A stretch of 47,248 nt of DNA from Lysobacterales bacterium. Its GTDB lineage: Bacteria > Pseudomonadota > Gammaproteobacteria > Xanthomonadales > Marinicellaceae. Both the position numbers and the translations under genes were made by a program. The stretch is from the NCBI GenBank assembly GCA_020442635.1, contig JAGRJR010000016.1, positions 1 through 47,248 of the forward strand, given 5' to 3'. Every line of letters begins with the position of its first letter. The stretch's first letter is position 1. The notes under the pieces are model-generated. The model was not told where the DNA came from. It saw only the letters and a list, made by a program, of their open reading frames with translations, and searched no databases. Below are positions 42,890 through 47,248 of this stretch, one piece after another.

Positions 42890-44801
42890 AGCCTTTATTA
42901 TCGCCAGTTTGTTTTTAGGCATGGGGGTCTTATTGGTTCCTCTGGCTAAAAAAATTAGTCTGGGTTCGGTATTAGGTTATTTGGTTGCGGGCGTTATAGT
43001 CGGACTTTTGTTAACCATAGTCACCCCTATGTTGGAGATGGATTCAGTCCATATAGTGGAACAGTTGAACCATGCCACTGAATTTGGCGTGGTATTGATG
43101 TTGTTTATCATTGGTCTTGAAATGCAACCCAGCCATTTATGGAAAATGAAAAGCACCATTTTGGGTGCAGGTGGTTTACAGGTGAGTTTGACAGCCTTGT
43201 GTATCATGTTTCTGTCTATTTTCCTCTTTGAACTCAACTGGCAGACAGGTTTGGCCATTGGTTTGATTATGGCTCTGTCGTCAACCGCCATAATCATGTC
43301 TACTTTGGAAGAAAAAGGTTGGCAAAAAACCATTGGAGGGCAAGCAACCTTTGCTGCATTACTCTTCCAAGATATCGCTGTTATACCTATTCTGGCTATC
43401 ATCCCCTTGTTGGCGTTAGTGGCGCCAGCTGAATGGGCACATGCTGGTCATGGCATTGATTTAACCGCACATTTACCTAATTGGTTGAAACCTTTGGCGG
43501 TAATGAGTGCCGTTGTTTTGGTGTATATCATCTCACGTTTTGTTATCAATCCTTTGTTTGATTACATTGCGCGTGCCAGACAAAAAGAAATATTCACCAC
43601 TGCAGCTTTGGGATTGGTGACCACCATTGCAGCTTTAATGTCTATGATCGGTTTATCTCCTGCTTTGGGAGTGTTTATTGCTGGAGTTATCCTCAGTGAA
43701 AGCGAATACCGACATGAACTTGAAGCCGATATTGAACCCTTTAAAGGATTGCTGCTTGGGGTGTTTTTTATGACGGTTGGGGCAGCTTTTAATTTTTCTT
43801 TATTTGCAGAAGATTTTGTCCTGATCCTTGCTTTAACTTTGTTACTGATGGTAACCAAAATACTGGTGCTTTACATAGTAGGGAAAATTTTAAAGCTGAA
43901 GAAAATAGAACATGCTTTGTTCTGTCTGGCTTTGGCTCAAGGTGGCGAATTTGCTTTTGTTTTGTTGACTCTTGCTGTAGGTCAAAGTGTGATAACTCCG
44001 GGTTTAGCCGATATTCTGCGCATTGTTGTGGCATTATCAATGGCGCTAACACCCTTGTTGTTTTTGTTTTATGAGAAAGTTATGTTACCTAGACAAGTAG
44101 CTACGGGTAAGGAACAAAGACCGGCTGATCAAATTAATGAAAACAATCAAGTGATTATCGCTGGGGTAGGTCGCTTCGGTCAGATTGTAGGAAGGTTACT
44201 GCAATACAATCAATTTTCGGTTACAGCTTTGGATGATGATCCCAACAGGATAGAAATGTTAAGAAAATATGGTTGGAAAGTATTCTTTGGTGATGCCATG
44301 CGCATGGATTTACTCCAATCTGCAGGAATTGAAGAAGCTAAATGTATGGTTTTAGCCATGGATGATTCTGACAAGGTTTTACAACTGGCAGAATTTTTAA
44401 GTAAACACTATCCTAACTTGGAACTCTTTGTCCGAGCCAAAGACCGCATCATTGCCTATCATTTACACCAACTGGGAATTAAGCATATCTATCGTGAAAC
44501 TTTCGAATCATCGGCCAGTATGGGAGAAGCTGTGCTGAGAAGTTTAGGGTTGCGTGCCTATCAGGCCAAGCGATCGAAGCTGCGTTATCAGCTTGAAGAT
44601 GAAAGATTGGTTCGACAAATGGCTAAATCTTATTTTGATAAAGATGAAAAAGTATTTGTGTTGAATGTTCAGGAACAACTTAATAGTCTCGGCATGGTTT
44701 TATCTAATGACCAACACGCCAAACAACACAGACTCAATAAAGATACGGCTTGGGACGAATCAAGCTTAATAGATGACCTTGGTCATAATGACCAGTATTA
44801 A
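42882..44801 (+). CDS. Glutathione-regulated K+/H+ efflux antiporter (KefB/KefC type)
   Basis: A 639-residue CPA2-family inner-membrane antiporter. About 12 spans lie in residues 1-385, including LGYLVAGVIVGLL, ALSSTAIIMSTL, LLFQDIAVIPIL and ALGVFIAGVILSES. A cytosolic RCK/TrkA-N domain follows (about 420-540) with GVGRFGQIVGRLL and an acidic strand end (ALDDDPNR) for nucleotide binding. It would expel K+ to acidify the cytoplasm in electrophile stress. It overlaps kefF. KefC and KefB are not told apart here; KefF pairs with KefC in E. coli. The stop overlaps the convergent xthA stop by 4 bases. Confidence 0.92.
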   Translation: MTEAFIIASLFLGMGVLLVPLAKKISLGSVLGYLVAGVIVGLLLTIVTPMLEMDSVHIVEQLNHATEFGVVLMLFIIGLEMQPSHLWKMKSTILGAGGLQVSLTALCIMFLSIFLFELNWQTGLAIGLIMALSSTAIIMSTLEEKGWQKTIGGQATFAALLFQDIAVIPILAIIPLLALVAPAEWAHAGHGIDLTAHLPNWLKPLAVMSAVVLVYIISRFVINPLFDYIARARQKEIFTTAALGLVTTIAALMSMIGLSPALGVFIAGVILSESEYRHELEADIEPFKGLLLGVFFMTVGAAFNFSLFAEDFVLILALTLLLMVTKILVLYIVGKILKLKKIEHALFCLALAQGGEFAFVLLTLAVGQSVITPGLADILRIVVALSMALTPLLFLFYEKVMLPRQVATGKEQRPADQINENNQVIIAGVGRFGQIVGRLLQYNQFSVTALDDDPNRIEMLRKYGWKVFFGDAMRMDLLQSAGIEEAKCMVLAMDDSDKVLQLAEFLSKHYPNLELFVRAKDRIIAYHLHQLGIKHIYRETFESSASMGEAVLRSLGLRAYQAKRSKLRYQLEDERLVRQMAKSYFDKDEKVFVLNVQEQLNSLGMVLSNDQHAKQHRLNKDTAWDESSLIDDLGHNDQY

Positions 44802-45571
44802 GCTAATGACACATATTCAATAATGACTGGTGCGTGGTCTGAAAATCTTTCGTCCTTATAAATATGGGCGGATTTTATTTTATCTTTTAAACAAGGTGAA
44901 GTGATGTGATAATCAATTCTCCAACCGGTATTATTAGCCCAGGCTTGTCCTCGGTTTGACCACCAGGAATACTGATGTTCACCAGGTTCAACGACTCTAA
45001 ATGCATCAACCAAACCAAATTCTTCGAATAATTTGGTCATCCAGGCGCGCTCCTCTGGTAAGAAACCGGAATTTTTCAAATTACCTCGCCAGTTTTTGAT
45101 GTCTATTTTTTTGTGGGCAATGTTCCAGTCGCCACAAACAATGAATGGTTTCCCAGATTGGATTAATCTGTGTAATACAGGCTCAAGTTTTTCCATGCAA
45201 ATATATTTAAAATCCTGTCTTTCTTCCTTGGCAGAACCTGAAGGTAAGTATAGTGAAATGACTACCACATGTCCCAAATCAATTTCAATCCACCGACCTT
45301 CAGAGTCAAAAGGTTCCCAGCCAATCCCATAATTTACTTTTTCAGGTTGTGTCTTGGAATAAATAGAAACACCTGAATATCCTTTTTTCTGTGCATCAGC
45401 TTGATAAAAATGATAGCCTTGCGGAATAAAGACTTGTGGATCGAGTTGGTTTAGATGCGCCTTGGTTTCCTGAATACAAAGTACATCAGCTTGCTGATTT
45501 TTGAACCAGTTAAACAATCCTTTTCGTTCGGCAGCACGTATACCATTGGCATTAAGGGTGATTATTTTCAT
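44798..45571 (-). CDS. xthA: Exodeoxyribonuclease III
   Basis: AP endonuclease and 3'-5' exonuclease of base-excision repair, EEP fold, 257 residues from ATG 45571. The GTG at 45583 would add four residues and is less likely. Visible motifs: LNANGIRAA near the N-terminus, IQETKAH (metal Glu), CGDWNIAH (Asp/Asn pair), NTGWRIDYH and the C-terminal FSDHAPVIIEY catalytic Asp-His. The ATTATA sequence at 45597-45602, TATAAT on the minus strand, is a plausible -10 element in the 100-base divergent region shared with pyrE. Confidence 0.95.
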   Translation of the reverse strand: MKIITLNANGIRAAERKGLFNWFKNQQADVLCIQETKAHLNQLDPQVFIPQGYHFYQADAQKKGYSGVSIYSKTQPEKVNYGIGWEPFDSEGRWIEIDLGHVVVISLYLPSGSAKEERQDFKYICMEKLEPVLHRLIQSGKPFIVCGDWNIAHKKIDIKNWRGNLKNSGFLPEERAWMTKLFEEFGLVDAFRVVEPGEHQYSWWSNRGQAWANNTGWRIDYHITSPCLKDKIKSAHIYKDERFSDHAPVIIEYVSLA

Positions 45572-45671
45572 GAGCGTGGCCACTTAAAAACGCCAAATTA
45601 TAACACTTGAGTACTTGAAAAAAACCACCACTTACCAGAAGATAACAACTCAGTTAAAAATAAAAATTCCA

Positions 45672-46304
45672 ATGAGTATTGCCCACGATTTTTTGGCTTT
45701 AGCCATTAACAAAAATGTTTTGAAATTTGGAGATTTTACCCTCAAATCTGGCCGGATCAGCCCGTATTTTTTCAATGCCGGCTTGTTCGATGATGGCCGT
45801 TCAATGTCTTTATTGGGTGAATATTATGCACGTACCATCAAAGACTCTGGTTTGACATTTGATATGCTTTATGGGCCGGCTTATAAAGGTATTCCACTGG
45901 CAACAGCCATTGCGGTGGCTTGGTTCCAATTATATGGTGAAAATATTCCCATAGCCTTTAATCGAAAAGAACAAAAAGATCATGGAGAAGGAGGGGTGTT
46001 AATAGGTGCACCTATTCAAGGTAACGTGCTTATCGTTGATGATGTGGTCTCGGCAGGTACTTCAGTCAGAGAGTCTATTGACATCATCAATGCACAAAGT
46101 GCACAGGTAGTTGGTATTGCTGTAGCTCTAGATCGTCAGGAGAAAGGGAAGGGTGCATTATCAGCCATGCAAGAGTTACAAGAAGCCTATCAACTTAAAA
46201 CAATAAGTATTGCCAATCTGGACTCATTGTTTGACTACTTACAAGGTGACCATGAAAATCTGGAGCGCGTGGCACAATACCGAAATAAATTTGGAGTTTA
46301 TTGA
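45672..46304 (+). CDS. pyrE: Orotate phosphoribosyltransferase
   Basis: Makes orotidine-5'-phosphate from orotate and PRPP in pyrimidine synthesis. ATG 45672 gives 210 residues, close to the usual 213; a TTG at 45615 would add 19 atypical residues. The substrate loop LKSGRISPYFFNAG, FNRKEQKDHGEGG and the PRPP-binding VLIVDDVVSAGTSVRES are all intact. There is no strong ribosome binding site. The TGA shares one base with the apaH ATG (TGATG), so the two are translated together. Confidence 0.96.
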   Translation: MSIAHDFLALAINKNVLKFGDFTLKSGRISPYFFNAGLFDDGRSMSLLGEYYARTIKDSGLTFDMLYGPAYKGIPLATAIAVAWFQLYGENIPIAFNRKEQKDHGEGGVLIGAPIQGNVLIVDDVVSAGTSVRESIDIINAQSAQVVGIAVALDRQEKGKGALSAMQELQEAYQLKTISIANLDSLFDYLQGDHENLERVAQYRNKFGVY

Positions 46305-47089
46305 TGTCAACTTATGTCATTGGTGATGTTCAGGGTTGCTTTGAACCATTGATGAATTTGTTGAATGTTATTAAATTTAACTCAAACCAAGATCATTTAT
46401 TTTTTTTTTTTTTTTTGGTTAATAGGGGTGGTCGTTCACTTGATGTTTTACGTTGGGTATACGCGCACCAATATTGTTGTAACAGTGTACTTGGAAACCA
46501 TGATTTAAGCTTGTTAAACAAATACTACAGCAAGAAAAAGTTGGGGGCTAATAAAGAGTTTAACACTATTTTTAAAGCTTCAGATTCAACTTTACTCATG
46601 AAATGGCTGTTGGAAAGACCCTTGTTTATAGAATTAACAAATATCTTGGTAGTTCATGCAGGTATTTATCCTTTTTGGAATTTAGAGACATTCAAAAAAC
46701 TAGCGAATACAACAGAAGTATTTATGCAGCAAAATCCACAGCAGTTTTTTTCGACCATGTATGGTAATACACCAAAAAAATGGTCAAATGATTTAGCCCA
46801 AGAGGACAGATTGAGATTTGTTATCAATGCCTGCACGCGCATGCGCTTTGTAAAAAAGAATGGTAGTTTGAATTTTACTGAAAATCGAAGAATTCCTAAA
46901 ATTAAAACCTTGTATCCATGGTTTGCTTTCCCATCTGTTAATAGTTTAAATAAACACATTGTTTTTGGCCATTGGTCGGCTTTAGGTTATTACCAAGACC
47001 AAAATGTCACCTGTCTTGACAGCGGTAGGGTATGGGGAGGTCAGTTAACGGCTCTCAGAGTTGAAGACTATGCCACCTTTTCTGTTTAG
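46304..47089 (+). CDS. apaH: Symmetrical Ap4A hydrolase ApaH, probably inactivated or mis-sequenced
   Basis: A 261-residue calcineurin-fold diadenosine tetraphosphatase. The first metal motif YVIGDVQGCFEPL, the SVLGNHDLSLL motif, VVHAGIYP and VFGHWSALGYY are present. The second motif, normally GD-LVxRG, should follow DHL. It is replaced by five Phe encoded by a T17 tract (46400-46416), leaving FFFFFLVNRGG, so the metal-binding Asp is missing. Frame and spacing are exactly preserved. All other family features are intact, so either the enzyme is inactive or the tract is a sequence artefact. It is followed by a terminator. Confidence 0.85.
   Translation: MSTYVIGDVQGCFEPLMNLLNVIKFNSNQDHLFFFFFLVNRGGRSLDVLRWVYAHQYCCNSVLGNHDLSLLNKYYSKKKLGANKEFNTIFKASDSTLLMKWLLERPLFIELTNILVVHAGIYPFWNLETFKKLANTTEVFMQQNPQQFFSTMYGNTPKKWSNDLAQEDRLRFVINACTRMRFVKKNGSLNFTENRRIPKIKTLYPWFAFPSVNSLNKHIVFGHWSALGYYQDQNVTCLDSGRVWGGQLTALRVEDYATFSV
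46400..46416 (+). repeat. T17 homopolymer inside apaH
   Basis: An uninterrupted run of 17 T, by eye the longest homopolymer in the window. It encodes Phe x5 and the first two bases of a Leu codon at the place where ApaH has its conserved Gly-Asp pair. Such tracts are prone to slippage and to sequencing or assembly error. Confidence 0.9.
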
Positions 47090-47116
47090 TCATTCATTAT
47101 GAAATGCTGAAATATA

Positions 47117-47147
47117 AAAAAACCCGACTTTAATAGCCGGGTTTTTT
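47117..47147 (+). terminator. Rho-independent terminator after apaH
   Basis: AAAAAACCCG (47117-47126) pairs with CGGGTTTTTT (47138-47147) around an 11-base loop, with a T-run on the plus strand and a matching one on the minus strand. It can serve apaH and the convergent partial gene. Confidence 0.9.
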
Positions 47148-47170
47148 ACTTCTAGATTAAATCTTGACTT

Positions 47171-47248
47171 TTATGGTGAAGCTTGCACACATTGGAAGCC
47201 GTTAAACCAGATGATGTCAGGATCGCCCACGGGTGGAGCAGGATCACA
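47171..47248 (-). CDS. C-terminal fragment of an unknown protein (cut by window edge)
   Basis: On the minus strand an open frame enters from beyond the right edge and ends at TAA (47171-47173). The last 25 residues include DPAPPVGDPDIIWFNGF and end in QCVQASP. Two Cys, several Pro and the acidic character suggest an exported protein. It converges on apaH across a bidirectional terminator, which supports a real gene end. Too little is visible for a family call. Confidence 0.45.
   Translation of the reverse strand, partial: CDPAPPVGDPDIIWFNGFQCVQASP

Noticed and set aside
1..47248. tRNA genes, rRNA, CRISPR arrays and riboswitches
   Set aside because: I looked in the intergenic gaps on both strands and saw no cloverleaf, repeat-spacer array or recognisable aptamer; a covariance-model scan would settle it.

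Overview
The window is a compact, AT-rich (roughly 40% GC by eye) chromosomal segment of a gammaproteobacterium, probably a marine or heterotrophic relative of Marinicella or Kangiella type. This rests on hemA-prfA order, hisC-aroA/cmk-rpsA-ihfB order, XpaC/TelA with KefFC, and RlmD, AmpE and YdbH/YdbL proteins; the genus is a guess. Nearly all genes are on the + strand in short operons. The minus-strand genes are a MerR regulator, a small acidic protein, hemN, a response regulator, xthA and a fragment at the right edge. I saw no tRNA, rRNA, CRISPR, transposase, integrase or phage gene.

Layout. 1-5.4 kb: purE-purK, hemA-prfA, TPR lipoprotein. 5.6-7.0 kb: DUF4407 membrane protein. 7.2-13.2 kb: gltB-gltD. 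13.2-16.4 kb: an accessory segment behind gltD. It carries a DCC-family/DoxX gene pair, a decaying copy of the gltD 3' end, a divergent MerR/Old Yellow Enzyme pair, gene stubs, then a second, more decayed gltD 3' end. 16.4-22.4 kb: phosphothreonine/c-di-GMP signalling genes: FHA-GAF-GGDEF, a transmembrane Ser/Thr kinase with TPRs, a small beta-rich acidic protein, and an FHA protein with a probable C-terminal winged helix. 22.4-29.3 kb: hemN (FNR-type promoter), hisC, an aroA-cmk fusion, rpsA with a structured leader, ihfB. 29.3-35.4 kb: REC-HPt regulator, YdbH-like and YdbL-like envelope proteins, rlmD, ampE, DUF4124 protein. 35.6-44.8 kb: gcdH, then a tightly packed run of fused 2-oxoacid dehydrogenase E1, FHA-linked class III cyclase, a 26-residue membrane peptide, XpaC, TelA, KefF, KefC. 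44.8-47.2 kb: xthA, pyrE, apaH (with a T17 tract where a catalytic motif should be), a terminator and a partial convergent CDS.

How the genes relate. Housekeeping genes (purine, heme, glutamate, histidine/aromatic, pyrimidine, translation) frame two accessory signalling regions: the kinase/FHA cluster and the cyclase-FHA/XpaC/TelA/Kef operon. Three proteins here carry FHA domains, which read phosphothreonine, and one Ser/Thr kinase could write it.

Most notable observation: two-gene modules behind gltD, each followed by an extra, diverged gltD 3' end (about 84% and 72% identical to the resident end by hand alignment). The nearer copy differs largely by silent changes, so it probably came from another functional gltD and not from decay of a local duplicate. 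This looks like serial cargo capture at the 3' end of a core gene with no visible recombinase.
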